From Bimuria novae-zelandiae CBS 107.79 (Eukaryota; Ascomycota; Dothideomycetes; Pleosporales; Didymosphaeriaceae): 64,000 nucleotides of DNA. Position numbers and translations under genes: made by a program. The notes under the pieces were generated by a model. The model saw only the letters and a program-made list of their open reading frames with translations, was not told the origin of the DNA and made no database searches. Position 1 is the first letter of the stretch; each line of letters starts with the position of its first letter. Positions 44,490-55,510 of the stretch are shown piece after piece. Where the stretch lies: assembly GCA_010015655.1 (NCBI GenBank), contig ML976691.1, positions 227,849-291,848 of the forward strand, given 5' to 3'.

Positions 44490-47400
44490 TTTAACTACCT
44501 AAAGGTTTAAAATAACAAAAATAGTTATAATAGCTACTATAGTAAGGATCCTGATAGAAAGCGTGGCTTCTAGACTAACTATAAATACTATAATAGTATT
44601 AACTAATTAAGCTAATAAAATATAGTAGCTTAAGGAGTAGCTAGCTAAACTAACAACTTATATTCTAACTATTATAACTACGAGAAGGATATCCTTTAAG
44701 ATTCTTAAAATTTATAAAGGTAAAAGAGAAGGACTTAAGACTTTTCTTATAAATATAGAATTATACTACTAATATAACAAGGATATCTTTAGAACTAAGT
44801 AGGCTAAAATCCTAGCAGTAGGTATACATATAAAGGGCAAGGCAGCTAAATAGCTATAACCCCTTATAAAGAATTACCTAGAGAATAAAGATAACATCTT
44901 AGAATATAGTAATAAAACTAAGAAGGTGTTTAAGGACTAGGTATCTTTTAAGGAATAAATCTAGATTATATTTAGAGAAGTTAACGAGGAATAATAAGCT
45001 AAACGTAAAATATAAAGGCTTAAATAAATAAAATTAGCTAGTATATATATAGCTAAGTTCAGATGCCTCTAAGCTAAGATTAATTAAGATAACGTCCCAC
45101 TTTAGGTAGCCTACTATAATAGACTAAAGGAAAGCGTTAAAGATAAGCTTACCTACTATAATAAGATAAATAACCTAGAGGAACTCGTAAAACTAGCTAT
45201 ATAGATTAATAACTAACTATATAAATAATAATTAGAAAAACAAGAAGGTAATTATATATAACCTAATATTAAGAAGAGCTAGAAACTACAAAAGGACCTT
45301 AATAAAGATATTATAATAGGTAATAAAGCTTAAGAATAAAAACTAAAAAGGTAGTAAAAGAATCGCAAGAATAGACTATTCAACTAAAAGTAAAAATAAC
45401 GCTTTAAGGAAAAAGCATTCTTAAAATATAAAGAATAAAGTTACTTTTAAAAGAATTGCCTAAAGAATAATAATAGATAAAGTAAGAAAGTGCAAATTAT
45501 CTAAGTAATAATAGCTATACTATAGGCACTAATACCTATGCTACTAAAGATAAGTAAAGATAACGTCTCTAATATAGAACTTAAAGTTCTAGAGACACTA
45601 GAAGAAACAGAATAGAGAATAGTATAAAAGTATAAGATCTTTCTCTAAATAGTAGAAGAAAACTACTAGGTGTGTAATAGTTAGATGCATATACCTAAGG
45701 ACTATACGCAAAAAATTATGCTTAAGGGGCTAAGGACTACCTTAACCTATAAAATTATTACTAAATACTAAGAAAATATACTAATACTAGAAAAGTAGAT
45801 TAGAATTTAGAAATAATATAAGCAGGTAGCCTAGTTCCTATATAATAAAGAGGACTGTCGACTACATAAGATAAAAAGGGAACTAATAGTAATATTACGA
45901 AGAAACCCTAATTATAAGTTTATTAATAATTATAAACTAATAATAACTTACTATAAATATTTTCCTAATAAATAGTTACGATACTATAAAGAATTAAGAT
46001 AGTAAAAGTACTTTAATAATAAGTGCCAAATGCACAAAGCATACAAAAAAGCTATAGGCTAGTACCTTAAAGGCATAAACGCAGGATTAGTAATAATTAT
46101 AAAGAACTAATAGATAAAGGACACAAGCCCTAAGCACTTATAATAGATTAGATAGCTAGACTATAATAGGGATTACCTAGCACACCTATATTAAAAAAAA
46201 TAAATAGCAGTATTAGAAACAACACTATTACACAGAGATCTAAAATCTTAAGAATGTCTAGTTACGAGATACAAAAGACACGGAGAATCCTAAAAGGATA
46301 AGATCTAGCAAATTAAGAATACTAAGAGCACCTATAAATTACTTTACTAAAAGTAATAAAAGAAGACTAAAACTAACCTAGAAATAGAAGAAGCTACACG
46401 AACCTAAGTTAAAAAGGTAAAAGCTTCTTAGGACGTTACTAAGTAAGCTAATAATAAGTTAAAAAACTAGGGCGCCACTAGGTAAAAGACCTTACTAGTA
46501 AAGACGCAACTATAAAGGCAAAAAGGGCAAAAATAGGTATAAGTAAGCTATAACTAACTAAGAAAGTTATAATTAGTGGTTACTAAGTAATAGCGCTAAT
46601 AGACCTTAGAGTGACCGGATGTCTAATTTCCCAAAAAAAATAATAAAGAAATACAACCTGCCATATTAGAATAAGGAAACACTAGTATAAGTAGAAATAG
46701 TAAATAGGACAATATTCCAAGGATATAGCAAAGGCTAGTTACGCCTTAAAATAACGCTATTACTTATTAGCCTAAATAAATTTAGAGCTAATATAGCTTT
46801 ACCATAATAAATCTTAGAAGTATAAAAGTAATTATTAGTTATAATTAGCTTCTAAAGCATAACCTTATTATTAACTAGTAAAAGAAGACGTCACTTAGCT
46901 AATGACTTATACTAAAGGTTACTAAAGTACATAAATTATAAAAAATATAACTATTAACCCTAGATGCCCGAGTAAGGCGGGTTAAAGGATAAGCTATATA
47001 ACTTGTAGCTACTAAAATTATAAAAGTTATAGAAAAAAAATCTAGGCTAAGTAAGGCTAATATAGGTATAATACTTAGGCCTAAGAGAAGAGGTAAAAGC
47101 CACTAAAATTCTACTAGAATATTAAGAATATATAGAACTTTTTAAAGACATTAAAGGAGAAGAACTACTAGAACACTAGAAATAAGATTATAAAATATCC
47201 TTAGTAGTAGGCATAAAGCTATGCCTAGAATAACTATAACTAATATTTATAAACTAAAAAAAGGAAGTATAGGATTACTTAAGAAAGAACTTAGCAAAAT
47301 AGTATATTTAAGAAACTTAAAGCCTAGTAGCTTTTCCTATACTTTAGGTACCTAAGAAGAATAGTAAGCTGCAACTCTATGTAGATTATAGATAGCTAAA

Positions 47401-50085
47401 CAAAGCTATAATTAAGAATTAGTACCTACTATCCTTAATTACGGAGCTAAATAGTTTACGAAATTTAATATACGTAATAGATACCACTATATATAAATAG
47501 CGAAAGGACACGAATAGAAAACCGCGTTTAAGACCTAATATAGCCTGTATAAGTACTAAGTAATGCCCTTTAGACTAATAAACGCGTCTATAACGTTTCA
47601 GACGCTAATTAATAAGGTACTATATAAATACCTAGATATATTCTACATAGCCTACCTTAATAACGTACTTATTTATTCCACTAGAACGCTTAAGGAGTAT
47701 AAGGAACATATAAAGAAAGTACTTATAAAAATAAAAAAGTATTAATTACTCTTTTATCCAGAAATATGTAAATTCCACGTTATAGAAACAGAGTACCTTG
47801 GATTTATTATTTTAAGGAAAGGTGTAGCTATAGACCTTAAAAAGATTACTACTATATAGGAATAGCTAGAACTTAAGTTAGTAAAAGATATTTAGTTCTT
47901 CCTAGGGTTTACTAACTTCTACTAGAAGTTTATTAAGAACTACTCTAAGACTATAGTACTAATAACGGAACTTATAAAAAAAGATAAGTAGATAGGCTTT
48001 ATAAAAGAAGCTAGAAAAGCTTTTAAGAAGTTAAAGACGCTTTTCCTATAAGTACTACTATTATAGATACATAATTTAAAAAGACCTATAAGGATAGAAA
48101 CAAACGCATTAGATTACGCACTAAAAGTAATATTCTTATAATAATATAAAGATAAGAAATAGAGACTAGTATTCTTCTATTTAAGAAAGTTCTTAGGCGT
48201 AGAACTTAATTATAACGTTTATAATAAGGAACTACTCGGGATAGTAGACGTCTTTAAATAATAAGAAGCTTAACATACTAAAGCACGCTTTAAAATAGAG
48301 GTATAAATAGACTACTAAAACTTTATTAGCTTTATAACGACTAAGAAGCTTAACTAAAGATAAGTATAATAGGCTAAATTTTTAATAAATTTTAACTTTA
48401 TAGTATACTATTAATTAGGAACGCTTAATAGTGCAGCGGACGCCTTAAGTAAAAAATTAAACCTTACTACGGATAAACTAGAACTATATAATATAGTGTT
48501 ATAGGCAAGAAACGATAGAACTATTAAATATAATTAATTAATAATTAAGGTTCACGCTGCTAGCCTGTATTATACTAGACTAGAGGTACACGACTTTTAG
48601 GACTACAGTTAACTTACTACAAAATAACGTGAGGAATACAGTCTATTCTAGAACAGAATTGACAAAACGCGATAAAATCACAGAAACAGACTTATTATAG
48701 GACTAGGATATAAAGAAATCCTAATCTAAAGACTATACGAGCTTAAAAAATAGAGACACATAAATATTAAAAAGATAACGCGTTAAATTGCGAATAAATA
48801 TACTATTTTTAAACTTAAGTAGGAGTAATTAAGGTTACAAGTAACTATTTAATATGCTATAAGAACAAGTTAAAGAGATATAAGCCTTATAAACTACTAT
48901 AACTACTACAAGCAATCGAACGACTATAGTAAAATATAATAATAGATTTTATAGTAAAACTCTTAAGATTACTATAGCCAGGAATAAAATAAATATATAA
49001 TACTATTATAGTAATAGTAGACTACTTAACTAGGATAGCCAAGTTCAGGCCTATAAAAGAATCTATAACAGTAAAGAAACTAGCTTATAAAGTAGATAAC
49101 GCAGTATTCGCAGAATATAAACTACTAAAAGAATTTATTACTAATAAAGATAAGCTCTTTACGTTAAAATATTAAGATGTATTTATAGTAGCCCTAGGTG
49201 TTAATAAGAAGCTCTTAACGAGTCTTTATCTTTAAACTAATAGATAAATAGAACGTACGAACTAGACCCTAAAGCAGTACCTATAATTCTATATTAATAA
49301 ATAATAGGATAATTAGGTAGAATTACTACTAATAGTCTAGCTATCGTATAATAGCATAAGGTTAGGAACAACGCGGTATTCCCTACACTACGCTAACTAT
49401 AGATATAAGCTAGTTACTTATTAAGATCCGCGAGATATAGAAAGCATTTTTATAAAAGTCTAAAATAATACTTAAAAGATAAAGGAACTTTATAAAGTCC
49501 TAAAAGAATAAACTACTTAGAAAGCTCTTATAGTATTTAGAAACGTAAATAAGTAAAAGATTAAAAGACTAACTCTTAAAAGGGGGGATAAAATTTTCCT
49601 ATTATAAAAAAATTTAAGGATAAAACGACCTAGTAAAAACTAAATTACCTCTAAGTAGGCCCTTTTAAAGTATAAAAAGCTAAGGAACCTATTATAATTA
49701 AACTACTTTTATTAATAGGTATAAAGATATATTTAATATTTTATAAATTATTATTAAAACTAGCACTACTAAATACTTTAATTAAAATCTAGTTAGATCT
49801 AAAAAATAATAAGTACAAGATTAAAAAAATTAAGGACCTAAAAATAATTTAGAGTTAGTAAAAATACTTAGTAAAATAAAAGGGTTAGTAAAATAAAAGA
49901 GATAGCCTAAATAATATAATACCTAAAAAAAAACCCCCCTTATAAACTATAAAAAGGTATAAAGGGACTTTTATTTTAAAATAAGGGAAGACTAGTTCTG
50001 CTAAGGCTAAATAGTAAATCTAAAAAAGAAGAAAGATTAAAGGATAAAAAAAATTAAAATTAAGTAAAAAAGGTTTAGCTTATAA
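44490..50085 (+). pseudogene. gag-pol of gypsy copy B, broken
   Basis: The clearest part is RT at about 47380-47960, including an uninterrupted 60-codon piece at 47563-47745 (MPFRLINASITFQTLINK, with YLNNVLIYS where the catalytic YxDD is expected). RNase H (NALDYAL form of the DASD box) lies near 48105, with integrase-like remnants from 48780 to 49500. Further upstream, gag is poorly readable. Stops are mainly TAG/TAA of RIP type. Confidence 0.82.
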
Positions 50086-50535
50086 CTAGCTTAAGTTAGT
50101 TTTTAAAAGTGCAAGTCGCGATAGATCGCGATTATTAATAGTAGCTATACCCTTTAGATCCTCTTTCTACTTCTCTAAAGCTTCTATTATATTAGTAATA
50201 CGTAAATTATAATAAGCATAATCATGCTCCTTCTCCTCCACTTTAGCTAGCTCACGCTTGAGGCGAGCAGCTAACTCTTTCGCGCGAAGAAGCTCCAGAC
50301 ACTTCTTACGCTTCTCCCTCTAAACACGCTCCTAGTCTTTCTCAGGAACCCACAGGCTACACGGAGTATAAATAGAAATACAACCAGGACACTCCCTAGA
50401 AGTAGCGTCTATAAAGTAGCGTAACTTTATTTTCTAGCAGCGCTTATAACTAGATATTATTTTTAGACTTTAAGATCCTACCTTCTCCGCGCGGGCACGA
50501 CGAGTAGTAATAGATAAATAAGGAGTTTTTAGCAT
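50086..50535 (-). pseudogene. Antisense frame of gypsy copy B: Zn2Cys6-like cluster plus coiled coil
   Basis: 150-codon frame on the minus strand between pol and the 3' LTR, ATG at 50535, TAG at 50086, with five internal RIP-type stops. Codons at 50446-50448, 50437-50439, 50416-50418, 50389-50391, 50380-50382 and 50359-50361 encode Tyr, Cys, Tyr, Cys, Cys, Cys in C-x2-C-x6-C-x8-C-x2-C-x6-C spacing. A Lys/Glu/Leu-rich coiled-coil segment follows (LLRAKELAARLKRELAKVEE). A fungal zinc-cluster regulator-like gene carried by the element is the simplest reading. Confidence 0.65.
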
Positions 50536-50695
50536 AGTTAGTAAGGCAAGGAAAATTAAGAGGAGGCTATAATCTACCTTAAGACGCAGGAACACGCACT
50601 TTTATATAAATTAATAATTACGCGCTAATAATATAGTAAAGTAAAAAAGTAAAGTATTAAGATAATAACTTTAAGAGGGGGGTAGTATTATAATT

Positions 50696-51219
50696 ATAAA
50701 CTTTATAAGAATAAGGAAACTAGATAATTATACTAAAAAAGTAATTATTAGTAAAATAATTAAGTTATAAAAATATACGAAGACGTAAGATAGCTTAGGT
50801 TAGTAGTTACGTAATATAGTCCCGCCTAAGCGAGAAGTCTAAGGGACTACAAAAGTCTAAAGGACTACGAAAGTCTAAGGGACTATAAAAGTCTAAAGGG
50901 ACGACAAAGGCTTAGTAGGACTATAATAATAATTTAGAGAATAGTAAGAACTAGAATAAATAGTATATAGTCTAATAATTTCTCTATACTTCTCCCACTC
51001 CTTATAGTTAACTTAACATACTATAAGTATATTTTTTATAATAGATTAGTAAATCTCCTAGTTAGTTATTTTATAGTTTATTATAAAATTAGATTATTTT
51101 TAAAATTTACCTTATAGCTATCTCTAGCTTTTAACTACTAAATATCTATAAGGCACTTCTCCCTTGACCTATCCTTCCCTAACCTGGACCAGGCTGAGGT
51201 ACGTAGAACCCTTGTAACA
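50696..51219 (+). repeat. 3' LTR of gypsy copy B
   Basis: 524 bp partner of the 5' LTR. It carries four copies of the 18 bp unit (50836-50905) against two in the 5' LTR. Confidence 0.9.
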
Positions 51220-51224
51220 CCTTA

Positions 51225-52250
51225 GTTATTAAAAAGTAAAATAAATAAACAGTAATAACTTCTTACTATAAGACTAAATTAATAGTACAATAATCTAGAG
51301 CTATATTATAGCTCTATAGTTAGTTTATATAGACCTTAACCTTTTAGTTAATATATTTAACAGCAGTTCTATTTAAAGTCTTATATAAGATATAAAGAAC
51401 CTATTTCTAAAGAAGCTATGGTATAATTAAGTACTAATTATAAAAGATACGCTAATTAATATACTCTTAAAGAGAGTATTTAGTAAAAAGCACCTAATAA
51501 ATATAGTTAATTTAAATATAGCTTTTTTACTAGCCTTTACAGGCTTTTTAAGAATAGGTAAATTTTCTTATAAAAAGTTAGATCTTAAAGATATAAGACG
51601 TTTTTATACTAAGAATCTTACCCGCCGCTGTGTAATAGGCTTAGTAACGGGAAACTACTTTATTTTAAATCTTCTATAGAGCAAGATAGACCTTAATAAT
51701 AAAAGTATTAATATAGTTATTGTAGTATTATACAACGCTCCTTACCTAAGCTAGTATATAATAAACCTCTTATAACAGGACTCTTTTCCGTAATAAGACT
51801 AAAACTACCTCTTATAATAGGACTAAAACTACTTTTTATAATAGGACTAAAACTACTTCTTGCAACGGGGCTAGGACTATTTTCTATTACAGAGCTAGCT
51901 AGAGGATAATTAGCCGCTCTTTCGCCTTAATAACGGAGCCTTTACACGTGCAAGAGTGCTACATCTACTATTAGCTCGCCTTCAGAGATACGGTAGAAGT
52001 GCTCTAGGCTACACAGGCTATAGCTTCCGCAAAGGGGCGGCCTAACACGCCTACGATCAACGCCTCACCGTGGAACAGATATAGGCCTTAGGCAGATAGT
52101 CCCTAGACGCAGTAAAACGCTACTATAAGACTAACCTATATTAGTTATTTACCCTGTAAAAATAGTTCCTTACAGGCTAAACTTTACTACTCTACCTAAA
52201 CCTAAAATAATAATAATAAATGGCGTAGGAGTAGCTAACACGCTAGTAAG
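51225..52250 (+). pseudogene. Tyrosine recombinase catalytic part of the DIRS-like element
   Basis: Continuation of the frame cut at 43990. FTGFLRIGKFSY at about 51532-51567 carries the first catalytic Arg. YSFRKGA at 52019-52039 is the HxxR box with Tyr in place of His (a CAY to TAY transition). VKRYYK at 52110-52127 contains the nucleophile Tyr. A 24 bp tandem repeat (51768-51885) lies between. Stops are RIP-type. Confidence 0.75.
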
Positions 52251-52406
52251 TAAAGGAAATAAGCAAGAGCATATCCCTATATTCCCTCTTACTTTATAGG
52301 TAAGAGCCTACGCCGCTAATTAAAGCGTTACTTAACACCACTATTAATAATAGCAAGTGAGGTTATATAGATTACTATATAAATAGCATTTTACGACATC
52401 TTGTTT

Positions 52407-52496
52407 ATTGAACCTGTTTGTTCATTGAGCTAGTAGGGCCGTGCTCCGCACGGCCTTTCTTGGAGAGAAACTGCGCAGCAGCCGCTAGGGGCCGAG
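52407..52496 (+). repeat. Right inverted terminal repeat of the DIRS-like element
   Basis: 90 bp, 85 of which match the left repeat. It contains an 8 bp stem, 3 base loop hairpin (GGCCGTGC / GCACGGCC, 52437-52455); the left copy has the same stem with changes. Confidence 0.9.
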
Positions 52497-52669
52497 TACG
52501 CGCCCATAATAGTCACTGTCCCAATACCTACCTTGGTACTCCCGATGCACTTCCGAGTCTCCGTAGGGGGAGGTGTTCAGGTGCAGGTGAGGAGCACAGG
52601 AGCAGGTCGTCCCCAGAGACTTCAACACCACCGTCTTAAGCAACTACATCCATTCCCACATGCCTCACT

Positions 52670-53481
52670 TCACAGCCACGCAGCCAGCGCCCCAACCACA
52701 ACACTAACCACAACCCCCACCGCCAGCACCCCCTCAAGCTCACCCACCCTCCCAGAACCGCTCCCACTATCCGGCGCCTGTCCCCGTATATCTCCGCCCG
52801 TCACGTCCGCGCCCCCAGCCGTGCTCTGCGTCTCATCCGCCTCCTCACCGTTAAGATAAAGGGTATCCATCGGCAACACGTTATTAACATCCAATCAAAC
52901 ATGTCCACCCATATCGCTCAGGAGCAACCCGCGTACATCTAAAAGAACGAGGGATGTTAGAAATTCAGGGACGTCGGTCGGACACGTTATGCCCGTGAGT
53001 GTAGGAGGTAGGCCTCCGGCTAGGGCGCAGAGGCCGGAGGTTTGTTTGAGGAGTTCATGCAGCTGGGATGATGTTAGTTGGGACTGTTGGCGGTTCGATG
53101 ATGGAGAAAGGTCGGGCTTGGGAGGGGGAGGTAAAGGATACGTAGGGGTGGACGTACGCGAGGCCGACGTTTGCGTGACTGCATGCATACCTCAGGTTGA
53201 CGTCTTTCCGTTTGTCCATTTCTTTTGCGACTCATGCTCGGCAGGATGCGAATTTACTGAGCAATCACCTCGGCGTGTGTAGGTGTCCGGGCGTCGGAGA
53301 CGTACGAGCTGGTTTTGCCTGTTCCGCAAGTGAGAGATGCAGAGCTGGTCGTTGTGGCAGGGACACTTAATCCGTCTGCTGTGGTGTTGGATTCACCATC
53401 TTGGCTCTCGTCATCCTGAGGGTTGGCAGAGACGTAGCGTGTTGCCACGAGCACCGTGGAAAGAAGAGTGGAGAACCGCAT
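52670..53481 (-). CDS. Probable GPI-anchored secreted protein (exon structure partly unresolved)
   Basis: Starts at 53481 with a signal peptide (MRFSTLLSTVLVATRYVSA) followed by a Thr/Ser/Asp-rich stretch. The 3' exon (52670-52840) ends in a Gly/Ser-rich spacer (APDSGSGSGR) and a terminal hydrophobic tail (LAVGVVVSVVVGALAAWL), the pattern of a GPI-attachment signal. A middle exon ends at 52937 with a good GT donor; it contains a Pro-rich segment and GLCALAGGLPPTLTGITCP. The intron between 52841 and 52936 is plausible. The junction between exon 1 and the middle exon (somewhere in 53179-53400) could not be fixed: the strongest donors and acceptors do not agree in phase. This is the first gene to the right of the transposon island. 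Confidence 0.5.
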
Positions 53482-53704
53482 GCCGCGACTCTGCTACAAA
53501 TGTTTAGCGAGATGATTGGAGATATGACTTTATGACCTATCGCCATTCCGTTGCAGCCTCTTCAGCCATCCTTCACGGCGCGGTAGCTGAGGAATGGTGG
53601 CAGACGCCTTTGACGCGGGTAGGGGGCGTTGGAATGGAGCTCGAACAAGCTAGTACCACAGGAGTTTAAGAAATTCATGACATGTATTTGAGGGGTATAA
53701 GTGA

Positions 53705-55510
53705 TCAGAAAGCGTCGCCGCCAGACAGCTCTTCTGCGAGTGTCTCCAGCTCTTCCTGTCTAAAAGGAACCACAAGCCTTTCTGTGCCCATCGCATCCTT
53801 CCTGCTCTCGATCATCTGATGATCATGGAACTCCTTCAGAAGCGTGCGGAAAGCAACTTCGCTTGTGCAAACAAACTCATCCCTGGCCTTGTGATACAGT
53901 GTACGGTACTCCACTCCCTGCGTGGCTTCTGAAACATTACGGTGTGCGCTTTTCTTGCTCTTGGGGGTAGCAGTGACATCTTCCTCTTCCGTCCCGTCTC
54001 CATCATCCATGTATGACAAAGCAAGCTGTTCCGTGACAAGGATCCGGAATAGTGATCTCGCGTGTTCAGGCAATGAGCGTAAAACGAAGCCGACACCATC
54101 GCGACCACCGACTCTTCTTCCACTGCGCCCAAGAAGTTCGTTGACGGTCTCTACCACGTCTATTTCAACGTCGTAAGGTGCGAAGGTTGTTGCATCGTGG
54201 AAAAGAAATTTGTACTGCGCTCTGAGACCGACGTCCCACAGCAAAGGGAAATTCGGAGTATCCGCCGTGCAAAGAAGATTGATCGACTCGTGCGCGGCTA
54301 GCGAGGCAAGGATGGCCGGTGCTGGTGATTTCCGCAGGCTCGGCGAGTCTACCGAGTGGATCACCACCAAGATGGGATGCGTCGGAGGATCTTTGGAAAC
54401 GTGATCTAAAATATAGCTCAAAAGGGAGGTTGGCTGATTGGGCAGCTTCCCACTGTTATGACACGCGGCAGATGCGATAGTGGTAAGGATATCTTTTAGT
54501 GTTATGCCTGGCGCGTAGCCGTTGATGACCACAATCTTTGGGGTCCGCATGGTTCCTTTATAGGGCGCTTGGTCCAGGAGATGTCGGTACATGCGCGCTG
54601 TGAACTCGCCAGTAATGGCTCTCTTGGACCCGTAACCGTAGAGGCATATGTTGAAGCCTTCTTCCAGCTCGAAGATCCATTGGTCGTATGCTCGGCCGTG
54701 TAACTCTAATAGAAACTCCTTCTCGGGCTCGTGGCGATCTGTATATGCTTGCATGGCTTCGAAGAACTCATCATGATTCAGAAGACTGTGGGCAAGCAAG
54801 GTGTTATTTGAGGTCTTGGTGCCACCAGGCCGGTTCTGCCAGAAGTATTCCTCGTGCGCAGGCAGTCCTGTAGGCGGTGTCGTCTCGCGTTCCTTCCTTG
54901 CTTTTGAGGCCAATTGATTCTTGCCAGAGCCCTTGGGTCTCCCTGGTCTTCGTTTAGACGGTGTTTCTGGAACAGGGACCTCTGTGTCTTCCCCTTCATC
55001 TTCTTCCTCTTCGTTGTCGCTCAGGATCTGTTGCGCTAGCGTCTCTTCTTCATCCACCGCCTCCCCGTCGCTGTCGGCGCCATTGATAGCGCGATTTATC
55101 AGCCTGCGATTACTTTTGCGGCGGGCGCTGCGATCGGCGTTGCGAACGATGGTCGGAGTGCCATTGGGCGTCTCATCGCGGGCTTCTTTCGTAGGTGTCG
55201 CGAACAGAAGACGACGATTCGATTTTGGGGTGTTGTTGAACTCGTTTGCCAGTCCTGACTTCTTCAAGATGGATCGTGGGGTTCCATTCTCTTGCAGTAA
55301 GCCCCTGCCACGCCGGGAGGGCGTTTGCGCTTCAAGCTCACTCAACACATCGTCCTCGATCACCTGTGTTCGTAGTTTGCGTGGGCTAACATGTTCACCT
55401 TCCTCATCATGCCTCTTACGTTTCGCGCTGACCATGTCGCGTGCAACGGTTGCTTTCGGAAGAGTTGTTACGAAAAGTCGCGTCGCGTGAAGGTCGGCGC
55501 TTCGTTGCAC
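53705..55510 (-). CDS. ORC2: Origin recognition complex subunit 2
   Basis: Nuclear subunit of the six-part complex that marks replication origins and loads MCM helicase. Intronless, 601 residues from 55510; a second in-frame Met at about 55435 (MVSAKRKRHDEEG) looks equally good. The N-terminal 230 residues are charged and probably disordered. They include an acidic run (NEEEEDEGEDTE) and an AT-hook-like RRPGRPKGSGK near residue 191. The conserved AAA-like body follows: YDQWIFELEEGFNICLYGYGSKR (about 285-307), KIVVINGYAPGITLKDIL, the TADTPNFPLLWD segment, then a winged-helix C-terminus (FRTLLKEFHDHQMI). This set is diagnostic for ORC2. Confidence 0.93.
   Translation of the reverse strand: MQRSADLHATRLFVTTLPKATVARDMVSAKRKRHDEEGEHVSPRKLRTQVIEDDVLSELEAQTPSRRGRGLLQENGTPRSILKKSGLANEFNNTPKSNRRLLFATPTKEARDETPNGTPTIVRNADRSARRKSNRRLINRAINGADSDGEAVDEEETLAQQILSDNEEEEDEGEDTEVPVPETPSKRRPGRPKGSGKNQLASKARKERETTPPTGLPAHEEYFWQNRPGGTKTSNNTLLAHSLLNHDEFFEAMQAYTDRHEPEKEFLLELHGRAYDQWIFELEEGFNICLYGYGSKRAITGEFTARMYRHLLDQAPYKGTMRTPKIVVINGYAPGITLKDILTTIASAACHNSGKLPNQPTSLLSYILDHVSKDPPTHPILVVIHSVDSPSLRKSPAPAILASLAAHESINLLCTADTPNFPLLWDVGLRAQYKFLFHDATTFAPYDVEIDVVETVNELLGRSGRRVGGRDGVGFVLRSLPEHARSLFRILVTEQLALSYMDDGDGTEEEDVTATPKSKKSAHRNVSEATQGVEYRTLYHKARDEFVCTSEVAFRTLLKEFHDHQMIESRKDAMGTERLVVPFRQEELETLAEELSGGDAF

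Larger units (their letters stand above)
43991..51219 (+). mobile_element. Ty3/gypsy LTR retrotransposon copy B, RIP-degraded
   Basis: 7229 bp with LTRs at 43991-44488 and 50696-51219 and a perfect 5 bp target duplication CCTTA (43986-43990, 51220-51224). Its LTRs differ from those of copy A, but the sequence just after both 5' LTRs (CTTTAACTACC, primer-binding region) is the same. A polypurine tract (AAGAGGGGGG) precedes the 3' LTR. It splits the recombinase gene of the outer element. Confidence 0.93.
32379..52496 (+). mobile_element. DIRS-like tyrosine-recombinase retrotransposon, RIP-degraded, with nested insertions
   Basis: Outermost layer of a 20.1 kb nested island. It is bounded by 90 bp inverted terminal repeats and flanked by TA at 32377-32378 and 52497-52498. 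Internal remnants in order on the plus strand: reverse transcriptase (34990-35310), RNase H (43005-43760) and tyrosine recombinase (43760-43990 plus 51220-52250). Subtracting the insertions (pogo-like 32445-34580, solo LTR 35335-35584, gypsy A 35645-43004, gypsy B 43991-51224) leaves about 3.1 kb, enough for one RT-RH-YR polyprotein and little else. RT plus YR with inverted repeats is the DIRS architecture. No gag-like frame or internal complementary region was found, so the class is inferred. Confidence 0.75.

Noticed and set aside
32379..52496. Starship giant mobile element
   Set aside because: A tyrosine recombinase at one end of a 20 kb block suggested it. However, the recombinase lies at the far end reading outward, is accompanied by RT and RNase H of the same element, has long inverted repeats, and there is no host-gene cargo.
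54921..55490. 189-codon plus-strand frame
   Set aside because: Shadow of the ORC2 N-terminus; Ser/Arg/Leu-rich.
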